Shown piece after piece: positions 47,562 through 58,386 of a stretch of DNA of 64,000 nt; within the stretch, counting starts at the first letter, position 1, and every line of letters begins with the position of its first letter. This stretch comes from Rotaria sp. Silwood1. Lineage: Eukaryota > Rotifera > Eurotatoria > Philodinida > Philodinidae. The translations under genes were made by a program, and so were the position numbers. The notes below the pieces were generated by a model that made no database searches, had not been told where the DNA came from, and worked only from the letters and a program-made list of their open reading frames with translations. The stretch is taken from NCBI GenBank assembly GCA_905250075.1, contig CAJNOP010000216.1, forward strand, positions 207,701 through 271,700, read 5' to 3'.

Positions 47562-50500
47562 TCTCAATACTTCGTGATCAGGTAGTATCATTAACAGAAA
47601 AATTTTTTGTACATTTCTCAATCATTTTTGCAGTGTAAATTTTTTTTGCTGAATAAAATGTATTTGTGCGTTATTGTATAATTTTTTACTTTGTAATAAA
47701 CTGGAATAGAATTCAAACATGTGACGAAGAATATTAATCGTATTACTCGGCATAATAACACCTTGTCTGTATCAGATCACCTCGTTTTCCGTTCGAATGT
47801 TCTGGATCAAGTTGACATTGATTTTTTTCAAAAAAAGACGTTTTTAGAACTATAGAATCTCAGAGTTTATAATGTTCATTACAAACTGTCAAAGTAATAA
47901 TGGATCATAATATGACAACGGATCAATACTGTTATGAATCAAGGATAACATGACATAAGAGCAAGTCATACTAGAGTTATCGTTATCGAACAACTTCATA
48001 TTATTATAAAATACAAATGAAATCATGTTGTCGAGACAGACATAGTAGTTTCTTTGCAAGAATTTAAAAAAAATAACAGTATCTATTATCCTGGGAATTT
48101 TTGTTTCTATCAAAAGATGTTCGATGACAACTAATGTCTGCACTAAAAAAATAGATAATTTTTTTCATGTCAGATTAAAAAACGTCGCCCTCAATTATGT
48201 CAATTTTCTAATATATGATAAATTTCATGCAAAATGAGACATATTCACCTTTCACTTGACTTCAATTCTTTACAAAGATTATTGCTTTGAATAAGTTCTC
48301 TTAGCGTAAACATATGTCAAAACATTAGTTCTATCAAATGACACTTAATTATAATTAATCAATTAATTAATTAATAATTAATTAGCGAATGTGTATCTAA
48401 CAATATGAGAAAACATTCAAAAACTCCATGATAGACTTTGTTGTTCGAACTATATCGATGATGAAATTTTCAGCTAGACACTACTCCAAAACGTTTCTTT
48501 TTAACAAATCGTTTTATAGAGACTTTATCAAATTTCAAAACAAACGTTTTCGTCTTATCATTTTCTAAAAATTCTGAAGAAAGATTTTTACCATTTGGAA
48601 TTGATTTTGAACCTATCATATAGTTATAAGAGTTTTTGTTGGGTTGATTATTCATACTCCGTCACTTTAGTCGATGCCCATTGAAAGTTGGGTCACTCAT
48701 GGTAGTTTTGCAGTGACAACTCTTTTTAACAAGTTACTAGAGCTGATTTTTCTTTTATAGAAATGAGTTCTATATATAGAACAGAAAACCTTCTAGATAT
48801 TTTGTTAAAGTTACAGAGAAACAATGTTTCTTACTTCAAGAAATACACCAATGAAGCTCTTGCGATGAATGATAATTGTTGTCGACTATTGATCTTTCTA
48901 TTTAAGCGTATACCGATCATCACTACAGGCGACATATTTGTCGAAATAGTACTCAATAGAAACCAAATATGACATTGTCGAATATAACATGTATGGATTA
49001 CGTCAATAGCATATCTCAAAGAACAATCTAACTATCTGTCTGGTGATTGAATCATTTAACTTTATTAAGTTAAGCGACGGAAAAAAGTGTGAATGTTCGA
49101 TGTTCGACGTAGAGCAATCATGCTTTGTTGAGGTATAGACAAGTATTTTCGAAAGAAATTCGCCTCTATAATATACTATAGATTTATTCCTGAATCAAGA
49201 TAGACCGAAAACTTGAATAGATCTTGAACAATGCTTCATATAAATTGGTTAATAATCGCATCCTGTAGATAGCAACAATGATAGAAAAAAAATCATCGAG
49301 CGATTTTCCATTTGTTTATGGCAAGTCAAATGCCTGACTTTGTGTTTATTAAGAATGGTCATGTGCCTACTTGAAAATTCATATTGAAATAATTTTTAGA
49401 AGGAGAGCATAATTTGAGAGAACAAAATAAACGACTAAATTCATTTAGAGATATTCTTTCTACGTTTGTCCTTTATCATATTCAAAATAATCTCTGTTAT
49501 CAAGAAAATATATTATTTCTTTGCAGAAGTCATATTGTGAAAATCTATTCAGTATTCTATACAATGGAATAAATATAAACTTTTTTGAATCGTTGTATCA
49601 CAAAAGATTGAAGTTTATACCAAAAGTCACATTGTATTAACAATTGACAATGCATTATGAAATAAAGTTTAACATTTTTCTAAACGAGAATGTTTCATTA
49701 CAAGTTAAAACTTTCCTTTGCATAAATTTATGGATTTCGATCATCTGAAAATAAATTAAAACAAAAATATTTTTACATGCGATTGCATTCAAAAAGTCAT
49801 CAATTTCTAAAGCACAATGATATTTTGACTGTAATTGTTATTGGCAATTGTCATTTTCAACTGCAAGAATAATCTGCCTATGTCAGTCATCGAATAGTCA
49901 GAAGCTTGCAGAAAGTAGGCAAACAACAATGTCATATTCAACATATCAATCAAAGACATATATTACTAATACAAAGAATTTTTCTATCACCATCTATGTG
50001 AATAATAAAAACAGATGAATAAGAAAGGTAACACTCGACAAAAAGTCGAAAAACAATTTGTATATTTGTTTTGTGACATACTCTACTTGTTTCTATTGAC
50101 GGCTGAATTTTTTCTTGGAAGAAACTACGTTATTTATTACCAATATAAATTGTTCTGTACATTCTACCTCTTGTTTAAAATTAATCTAAGTTTATCATTG
50201 CGAATCTCTCACGTGTTAGAAGTTAATCACATTATAACAAGGGTAAGTGAACGAAAAAAACCTATCATTATATGCATTAATCACAGAATTCAAATCAGAA
50301 GTTTCGCATTTCGATTTATTACATTGACGAAGATATATTCCAACATAACTTTGGATATCTATATGAATGAACATTAATATCTCAAGATAAAAGGAATCGA
50401 CTATTTCTAAGTTTAAAATCAAAAAGCAGAACTAGAGTTTAGTCAAGAATAATATCAAAGCCATTATGAGATTTTATTAAGCACTTTTTTCAAATTAAGA

Positions 50501-50760
50501 ATAGTTCTCTTGTCTCTATTTTGTCATCAGACAATTTATTATTCTAGTTTCTTCTTTTTTTGGTGTAAAATTGATAGTTTTTAGATTTATTTTGTATGAT
50601 CAAATGAATAAATAAATTGAAGAGTGTTAGATGATACAATATTTGATAAATCCAAAACATCTTAACACAACCACAGTTCATTTATTTAGAATCTGGTATT
50701 CTGTTGCATTTTGTTGAAGTGATTACTTATCAGAACATTACGCAAAATCTTGCTACGACA
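47562..50760. other. Mostly non-coding interval
   Basis: AT-rich. It contains a weak candidate gene (48763-48972) and AT-driven open frames (the largest at 50015-50377) without domain signals. An (ATTA)n-like stretch lies at 48350-48385. Confidence 0.45.
48763..48972 (+). CDS. Possible small protein, unidentified
   Basis: 69 codons beginning with an ATG two bases after a good acceptor (TTTTTCTTTTATAG), the arrangement seen at the F-box gene. The N-terminal half (NLLDILLKLQRNN) is helix-like, the C-terminal part hydrophobic (RLLIFLFKRIPIITTGDIF). No family recognised; it may be a spliced-leader-type small gene or chance. Confidence 0.22.
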   Translation: MSSIYRTENLLDILLKLQRNNVSYFKKYTNEALAMNDNCCRLLIFLFKRIPIITTGDIFVEIVLNRNQI

Positions 50761-51189
50761 ATGAATGTCAACATATTCGTTTCTAGTCAACTAAATCTTC
50801 CAATGAACGAATTGGATAATCAAATTGTACTTTGTTCAGATATTGATGATATGTTAACCAAATTAAGAATGAACAATTCATGTAAAAAAATTGTAGTGTG
50901 CTTTGTTAAACAACTACCAATGCTACAATCATCATTGCATGATGATGCTATTCATCGTGTGTTTGCTCTTAGAAATGACGCAGAAGCAAATGAATCAGTC
51001 AATTTCAAGTGCAATAAAATTCAACTAGTTCAAGACAAAAAAGAACTGATGTGCATTTTAAGTATAGAAAGTATGCATTGTTTCGTCAACGAAGCTTTGA
51101 AATATGAAACTGCGGATGATATCGATATCGCCAATCTGTGTTATCAAAAAGCTCTTCGTTCACTTTCTATTGCTGATTCTTATATCTAA
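50761..51189 (+). CDS. Small protein of the 47-53 kb paralogous family, copy 2
   Basis: Single exon of 142 residues from ATG 50761 (MNVNIFVSSQLN). The open frame extends upstream only through non-ATG codons. It is clearly paralogous to copy 1 (47139-47561): the LPMNELDNQ, KKIVVCFVKQLPMLQ, HRVFALRND and ANLCYQKALRSLSIADSY segments align along the full length. It carries an insertion before the last segment (CILSIESMHCFVNEAL). The C-terminal ANLCYQKAL helix is TPR-like. No signal peptide or membrane segment. An acceptor-like ATTTAG occurs about 70 bases upstream. Same strand as copies 1 and 3, about 3 kb apart, consistent with tandem duplication followed by divergence. Confidence 0.75.
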   Translation: MNVNIFVSSQLNLPMNELDNQIVLCSDIDDMLTKLRMNNSCKKIVVCFVKQLPMLQSSLHDDAIHRVFALRNDAEANESVNFKCNKIQLVQDKKELMCILSIESMHCFVNEALKYETADDIDIANLCYQKALRSLSIADSYI

Positions 51190-52215
51190 CTTTGTAGTTT
51201 GTCGATTGTTCAACATCCTCAACAAGGCTTGTTGTCATACTTTTTTGAACCAAAATAATCTTCTAAATCATGTTCAAATGAGTTCAGTTTTATTTGTGAT
51301 CAAATTTCTATTTCATAATATTGTTTTTTTTTTGTTCAAATGTTTGCTAATACAATCTTCCATTATTCGATTGAGATATATTCTGTATTTTCTCATCCAT
51401 CTAGTCCTATCTAAAACGACATACTAAGATGCTACCAGTCCTCCTATCGATCTATATAGAAGAGCAAGAAGTTCGAATACAATTTTGCAATCACTATTCA
51501 ATAGTAAGTTTCACAGAAAACATAGTGTTGTCGAATATCATCAGTGAAAGTTTTCAGGAAGTGATCTATTTTCATACAATGTAAGATATGTCATTTTAGA
51601 GATTTTTGACGCATACTTATGTTTTGATTTTGTTCATTTTTTCACAATATTGTTTGAACAACATCTTCACTGAGAGAATTGTCTGTATGAAAAAATATTC
51701 TTTATTCTCAGCAAATCCTACTAGAAAATTTAATTCAAATGATTGTAACAAAGAGCAAGAATAACCAGTACATGTGGGACTCTTTTTAATGTTGATGATT
51801 CATCGCATTTATTCTTTTCTTTTCCAACAAGCTCACCACTCACTACTGTATTAGAGTAAAAAAAAACAAGGGAAGTGCTTTCGCATCGATTATCAAACAT
51901 AACACTGAACCACTTCGTCATATTGCATTCATGACAACTACAATTTCGTGATAAATCTTACTTGAAAATTTCCAGTTTCTCTAATCTAATGTACACGATG
52001 TGTTGGATTTGCAAATATGGTTCTTGAAAAGGGAGATTTATTCAAATAATGCAAAACAAAGCATATTTTATCGCGCATGAGTGACGATTGTTTGCCATGG
52101 AAATTAGGCCCAAATCTGTTTTACTCTTGACACACTTTTTTTTGTGCATAGCCATTTCCTTCGTCATATATTTATATAAGTACTGTTATAAGAGCAGCAA
52201 TGGTACCTTACCTGT
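51190..52215. other. Non-coding interval
   Basis: AT-rich spacer between family copies 2 and 3. Open frames overlapping 51104-51427 and 52088-52363 are AT-rich shadows. Nothing else seen. Confidence 0.5.
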
Positions 52216-52713
52216 ATGGCAAGCTCTATTACTTACTCTATTCCCTTTCTTGATACACATCAACAACATTCTGATGTTGTTGTGGATAATAGCAACCACG
52301 TTCGGTATTTCATATCACGTAATGACCTTATTGAATCACTTTCATCTTCACCAATTCATGTAGTTGTGTGTGTATGCTGTCCAAACAAGGATAATCTTTT
52401 GAATACACTTCAGAGATCACCAACAGTAGCATCTATTTATGTGTGCAAAACACATCGGTTTACCAGTGTAGGAGAAAACTGGACAACAACCTATCCAAAA
52501 GTGAAAGAAACCTCGTTTGACAACTCTTTACAGTGGCAACTCTATGCTCATGGTGATGCTTTTCACGCCAACAGGAACAACGGTCAATCGAAAGCAGCTC
52601 ATGATATCAAGAATATTATGCAGCAACTTATCGAGAAACAAATGATTTCAGAAAGAAATTCGACCGAATTAGATGTAAGCACTAACTCATCATTAGATCC
52701 AGATCAGTTCTAG
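52216..52713 (+). CDS. Small protein, probable divergent copy 3 of the family
   Basis: Single exon, 165 residues, starting MASSITYSIPF. The central segment (RNDLIESLSSSPIHVVVCVC, then LLNTLQRSPTVASIYVCKTH) follows the same order as copies 1 and 2: a short alpha helix, a hydrophobic strand (HVVVCVCC versus KIVVCFV), then a helix ending in a second strand. It matches a domain that in bdelloid proteins precedes TPR or ADP-ribosyltransferase regions. The C-terminal half differs: TYPKVKET, then a long helical part (KAAHDIKNIMQQLIEKQM) with a Ser/Asn tail, and no ANLCY motif. Relationship to copies 1 and 2 is therefore inferred and less sure. No signal peptide. Function unknown. Confidence 0.65.
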   Translation: MASSITYSIPFLDTHQQHSDVVVDNSNHVRYFISRNDLIESLSSSPIHVVVCVCCPNKDNLLNTLQRSPTVASIYVCKTHRFTSVGENWTTTYPKVKETSFDNSLQWQLYAHGDAFHANRNNGQSKAAHDIKNIMQQLIEKQMISERNSTELDVSTNSSLDPDQF

Positions 52714-54380
52714 TAAAGTATCGAACAAGATTGATAATCACTATTCATCTACATTATCTAACCTAAAGCAATTACATCTATCATATCTACTTATGCACTG
52801 TCTTCTGTCTTCGCTGTACAATAATCTCATTGTTTCATTACTTTATTTCAGAACCGATTCAGTTTAATGTTTTTCAACTCGTTATAAAAAGACGATAATT
52901 ATTCAGTTTTGTTTCATCTCTAAATTATAACTAATTAATCTCGAATATTATTCTAATTCAATAAAAGCACAAAATATTGTTTTCTCAAACAATGAATCTG
53001 TCTCATGTATTTAGCTGAAGCAATATCATATTCGGGCTTATTTCTGTTATAATAATATCAAGTAAACGAATTGCCAGATGAAAGTTTATATTTTCTATAT
53101 GCTGCGAAAATCTCAAATTCCATGGTCTTAAACTTCTGAAAATCATGCTGTGTTAGCTGAAAAAATAGAGTCCCACACTCAATGTTACACGACATCCACA
53201 ATAGTGCAACCTGAAGTTCTAAAAACCTACGGAACAAGCATTCAAAAGTTTGTTGTCCGAATAAAATTGTAAATTGTAAATTTAATGAAACTCCTCTATA
53301 TTTCATCAGTCGGGTCGAAATGAGTTCGTATTATGGATTAACTTGTCATGTAATGCCATATATTTGACTACATGATAATCTTTTAGAATTTATATTCGTC
53401 ACCTGCTTAGCTGGAATTCAACAAAATTGATGATATATGCTCAATTTTGTGGGATATGAACTGATTCAGCGTATGTTACTAACAGTTAAGATTCTACATT
53501 TGTCCTTGAATTTAAAACATCGAACTGAATAATGAACTCACATAGAAAATGCAAGAGAAATGTAATGAGTGGCACCGATAAGATGTCGCTAGACGATTTG
53601 CTTTTAGTATGGCTGTATGGTAGAGGCTTTAGATCATAATCCATGAGTCAATGTAGTTTTGATCAACAAGTTTCGGTATATACATTGTGATTTGTCCATA
53701 GCTCTCTTTCTATGCATAATATTGCTAAGAATAAAATTGTACTTGAAAATAAGGAGAAATGAGCCTCAAATTCGGATAGTCTGACTCTGAAAACATTTAG
53801 ACAGTTTTTTATGAGGAACTCCCTGAAACATCTGTCCGTTGATTTTCATAGTAATTGATAATCGGGAATGAATGAATCTGGTAACAATAAACCCAGATAT
53901 TTCGGCCTCAGTACATGCCTACTTTGACCTGTTTCTTGAAATGTTTCATAATAATGATAGTTGTCAGAAGAAAAATGGTCATAGAAAAACCAACAGCGCC
54001 ATACGTGTCCTTAGTTAGTTTTTCTCCTTCTTTCTATAGATATGATATAATGTAGAGAGCATGAATTTACGTTACTGTTCTTCTTACTTCGAAATAGATG
54101 TCAAATGATCAAGAGCAACAGTTACACGGCTTCATTGATTAGTTATAACTACTCATGATTATCAATGACAACTAGTGACTAGTATAATAAGTAATAGAAA
54201 TATCCCACATAGTGAAAAGACTAAAATTTTTATTAGGGATGTTCTATATAATTAGATTGTTCGAAAATAATTTCAGTCTGTCAGAAAGTATTTGTGTTTG
54301 GATGTGAAGTGAAGTTTTGTGTCAAGTAGAATTGCAAAGCAGCGAGGATCGGCGATGTCTTTCTTATGCTAATAGGTTAG
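52714..54380. other. Non-coding interval
   Basis: AT-rich. One 82-codon minus-strand frame (53058-53306) has no domain signal. Nothing else seen. Confidence 0.5.
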
Positions 54381-55448
54381 TTATTTTCTAGTAGCTGGTA
54401 GCGTCTGCTGCTGAGTGAGTTCTGGATGAATGCGTTGACGTTTGCAGTTTAAATACTTGAGAGTAGTATCTTTCACCTGCTTGCTCATGATGAAGAGTGC
54501 AACCGTCATTAGAGCCACAAATAACGATATGTCATTGTGAATTAGCAGATAGAATGCTTGTGGTGGTGGGCTGTCAGGCTTAATTGCATTCCAAAGAACA
54601 AGTATTAAGAATGGTATGCCTCCACCAGCGAAAATGCCTATCACAATCACCATATTTCGAGCGAGTTTCATTTCACGTCTTGCATTTGGTACATCAGAAC
54701 TTGTGGTCTCTGAGACCGCAGCCGCGACGCGCTGTGAGGATTTCAGAGCACGATACCAAATCGTAGTATAGATCAGAATAGACAAACCAAGTGGAATTAC
54801 AAAGCCAACGGAAATAGCAAACATCGATGTAGAGAATTTCTTTGTAGTCGGCATACAGAGACGTGATTCGCTTTCGAAGACAAAACCGTCCTGGAAGAAA
54901 AACGGTTCAATAGCAAATACAAGACCGATAACCCAGTTTAGAACAATCAAATACCAGTGAACTCGAAAAGTAAGTAAATGCTTATGCTTGAAAAATACAG
55001 TGAAAAAGAGACGACTAATAGCCTGAACCAGATACGAATAGCAAATCAACCCGCAAGACGCCAAGAAGCAATAGCCTCGAAAGGTACAAACTGGTTGATT
55101 CAGTGCCCAATCTTCACGAAAGCCATAGATAGATATGACAATAGTATTGATGAAATAGGTCGAAATAATAACACAAGTATTGCCCAGAAGAAGATTGGTG
55201 ATAGTACGACATTGACGATGACTAGTGATGATCACAATCATCGTACAAGTAAAGAGCAAAGCGACAATCGAAGCCACAATCGAGAACGAAAAGTTGAGAG
55301 TAAAAAATAGAGTGGTGAGCATATCTTTAAAAAAAAGATGAAGATCAACTGATTGAGAACGAGAATCTGCTGGTTTTCTTTCAATATTACTCCATGCATA
55401 AAGCGCGCTATCTATTGTTATGCTTCTATGATTTGATTCATTATCCAT
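54381..55448 (-). CDS. Rhodopsin-like seven-transmembrane receptor
   Basis: Single exon, 355 residues, with seven hydrophobic segments at approximately 52-75, 85-110, 120-145, 165-188, 208-233, 267-290 and 298-325. Recognisable landmarks are an ECL1 Trp (EDWALNQPVC) with the TM3 Cys that pairs with LCMPT in ECL2, a TM4 Trp (LNWVIG), a TM5 Pro (FVIPLGLS), a basic third loop (ARREMKLARNM), a TM6 Pro (GGIPFLIL) and TM7 FVALMTVALFIMSKQVKD. The DRY motif at the end of TM3 is replaced by SRL (AISRLFF) and TM7 lacks a clear NPxxY, so coupling may be unusual. The extracellular N-terminus is about 50 residues without a signal peptide. Intronless class A receptors of this divergent type are numerous in bdelloids. 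The ligand is unknown. No overlapping gene on the other strand. Confidence 0.88.
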   Translation of the reverse strand: MDNESNHRSITIDSALYAWSNIERKPADSRSQSVDLHLFFKDMLTTLFFTLNFSFSIVASIVALLFTCTMIVIITSHRQCRTITNLLLGNTCVIISTYFINTIVISIYGFREDWALNQPVCTFRGYCFLASCGLICYSYLVQAISRLFFTVFFKHKHLLTFRVHWYLIVLNWVIGLVFAIEPFFFQDGFVFESESRLCMPTTKKFSTSMFAISVGFVIPLGLSILIYTTIWYRALKSSQRVAAAVSETTSSDVPNARREMKLARNMVIVIGIFAGGGIPFLILVLWNAIKPDSPPPQAFYLLIHNDISLFVALMTVALFIMSKQVKDTTLKYLNCKRQRIHPELTQQQTLPATRK

Positions 55449-56384
55449 TGATTATCATTGATGTGAACTAACGCAGCACGATTCGCTTCCAACTATCTAT
55501 TTCAATTGTGTCATATCATCTAGCATATTTATCTGCTCATGCGTCTATTCACGCCTTTGATAAATGTACTAGGATGACACAAGGACAAAATTATGATATT
55601 TAAGCATTCAACAACAATATAAATGTGAGGTGTTTCACAATTATTCCAAATATCATTATACAGAGTTTTGACTGCTTGTTTAGGTATACAAGTGTAAACA
55701 CAAAGTCAAAAAGAGAAAAGTATTAAAAACTTTATAAATTTGCAAAGAAGCAAATAAATGAAAGAAAGAGAAGCGATGGAGGGGGTCACTCGTTAGCATT
55801 TCAAGGACAGAAAAACAAGAAAGAAGAGGAGTAAAAAAATCTGGAAAAACAGAAAAAAGTTAAAGGGAGAAAGATTCTACATTCTCTTGTTTTTGTATAC
55901 AACTATTCTATTTCGATAAATGATGTCTATTTTAAGAAAAGCGATTCATGCTTTTCCATCAATTGATTTATACGATTACTACAAAAGAACTGACCAAGGC
56001 GATCGTTGTTTCTTTTATGAAAATCATCCCAAAGGAAATATAATTATAGAATAGTGAACAATCAACATGTGCCGAATGCATACATTTTAATCTTTTTTAA
56101 GTGTAGTGTCTAACGTAAGACTTCAATGAGAGTTCATCAGTCACAGTATATACGTTATGAGCTGAGATAAAGGAACTGTGATGCACTAATCGAAGGCCAA
56201 CTCGGAATTTCTGTGATCATAGTTGTTGTTTTGATTTATGAACCAAGGAAAAGAAGGAAATAACCATGTAAAATGAGGAAGTATTATTGCTGAATGGTAT
56301 CAACTTCTGATTTCAAAGTTAGGTTACTGTTTTCACTTAACATTGCTTCAAATAGAGATCACAAACACTTATGTTATAAGATCG

Positions 56385-56985
56385 AACTTACTATTCAATA
56401 ATGAACTGACATTTATCTAGAAGAAGAAAAAGTATACTAGTTATTAAAATCAAACTTTCGATTTAACTGCCCATGAAATGAATCGAAACGAAACAAGTTG
56501 AATTTACTATTGATAAAAACTGTACTGTTCAGTTGCTCATCGACGTGAATCTAACAGCAAACAACGAATGAATTTATCATTGAAATTCAACTTAGCATTT
56601 AGTTGTACATTTACGAGAATTTAAATTAGAAAATGAAACTCACTATTTATTAGAAAAAGCCTTACCGCTCAGTTGCTTATAGACAGAAATCTGAAAGCAA
56701 AAAAAAGAAATAAATTCATCATTGAAATTGCATTTATCAGTTAATTACTCATTGATGGAAATCAAAAAGAAAAAATGACAAATATTATTATTGAAATTAA
56801 ATTTACCATTCATGCGTTCATTGACAGGAATCTGAAGAAAAAAAGAAATAAATTTATTACTAAAAAAGTCTAACCATTAAATAGTTCCTGTAGAAGAATC
56901 TAAAAGAATAAAGTTAAATTTCATTATTCAATGCAAATATGCGGCTCAATAGTTCATGAGAGGAGTTCAAATAAATACAAAAAAG
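56385..56985. repeat. Degenerate tandem repeat, ~65-75-bp unit
   Basis: About eight to nine diverged units. Each has a pattern of the form ATTTATTATTGAAATT, a region like CAGTTGCTCATTGACAG, then GAATCTGAA and an A-rich stretch. Clearest between 56500 and 56900. No coding potential. Confidence 0.6.
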
Positions 56986-57420
56986 TACCTTAAAATAAAA
57001 CTCATGTATAAGTGATCAAGTCCGAATGGTATTTTTGTTTGAATAAGTATCTTTTGATTCATCTATCCTGGGAGGTTGCGTGTTTAATATACTCATCTCT
57101 TACTTCTGCATATATCATGAAGAATTCAGCCATATTATATTATTTTTTGTTGAATTTGTCTTACATAACAAAACATATGGTAACAAATAAAAAAGATAAC
57201 AGTGCCGTTACAATTAAAGGCACAAATCTATCCCATTATCTATAACAGTCTCTGTAAAAAGAATTGAACATCCATGCAGTTTGTTGCATGAAGAAGCAAG
57301 AGTTTCCTCACTCTGACAATCATTGAATTCACGTGAGTCACATACAGTAAAGATGTCGATATACGTCTTCTCTATATATACACCCACACTTGATACCGTA
57401 GGATTGATAGTGCATCGGTT

Positions 57421-57939
57421 ACACTAATTGAATCCATTTATGGTGCCTGTCGAACACACAACCCGAATTTTTCTTTACTCACACGTATATTAGCATCACT
57501 ATTTGAATCTATACCGAAAAATTTTAAAAATATATTTCTTCATCATGATGATATTAGTCATGAATAACCGAAAGAACCGAAAAGGCAATTAATGGAAATC
57601 TTTCCGAACGAATAAGTTTTTGGAACATAGTTCTATCTGTATTGATATTTATGTATCATCAGGACGTGAACGAACGCGTATTGAATCTCACTATATTTTT
57701 CTATTTATTACCGGATTTTCTAGATTAGAAACTGATGCTTTACAAGTATTCAAGCAACAGTATTTCTCACACAAGTCATTGAAAAATAGTATCTGACAAA
57801 TTTTCGATTTGTTTCCTAAATTTTTCATCTTAGTATATATTTGAAATCTATACAGCCAGAACAAACAAAAACATTTCTAATCAATAAAGTTCAATTTTTC
57901 GTCGATCCAGTTCATGAACTCTGTACTGTTTTCAAATAA
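57421..57939 (+). pseudogene. Possible decayed gene, unidentified
   Basis: Three open stretches in two frames look protein-like: 57421-57567 (TLIESIYGACRTHNPNFSLL, then FESIPKNFKNIFLHHDD), 57617-57796 (SSICIDIYVSSGRERTRIES, then FITGFSRLETDALQVF) and 57850-57939 (TFLINKVQFFVDPVHELC). Each ends in a stop and they are separated by frame changes, as in a gene with indels. The family is not recognised, and similar stretches can arise by chance in AT-rich DNA. Confidence 0.3.
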
Positions 57940-58206
57940 ATTCTTGGAAATAATACAGGTTGAATATTGACAGACAGAAAGTTGATTCTGAAATAGCTAT
58001 CGACTAAATCAACACATCAACATGGAATTTCTGCAGTAAGTTATGCAAGACTCATTGAGACAATGAAGAATGATAACATTTATTACATGCAAGCTTGATA
58101 TTAGTACTTAATTTGTTGCTTAAATTCTTCTTCCATCTCTTTCTTAGGAATTAAAAAAAGTTCGTAGTGCAGAATTCTCTACTCAAAGAAATATCCACGC
58201 TTACTG

Positions 58207-58294
58207 GTGTGAGTGTTAGTATTCGCTTGTTCCCTTTTAACATTCATATTATAGTCCGCACAAACTATCATACCCAGAATCACACTTCACATCC
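58207..58294. repeat. TGTGGG-type foldback (weak)
   Basis: TGTGAGTGTTAG on the left and CACACTTCACATCC on the right, with a longer spacer than the other examples. Listed as a degenerate member. Confidence 0.35.
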
Positions 58295-58386
58295 ACAATC
58301 AAAATGAACCTTTTTGTGGTTCAGCATTGATGCCTTTGTATTATACTGCTTTATAATGAAATAGCGAATAATGATTTTCTGACAAG

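Larger units (their letters stand above)
55449..58386. other. Non-coding interval with tandem repeat and decayed coding
   Basis: Contains a degenerate tandem repeat (56385-56985), a possible pseudogene (57421-57939) and a weak foldback (58207-58294). The remainder is AT-rich with no gene. Confidence 0.5.

Noticed and set aside
50015..50377. 120-codon open frame
   Set aside because: Lys/Ile/Tyr/Leu-biased composition expected from AT-rich DNA; no domain, signal or acceptor context.
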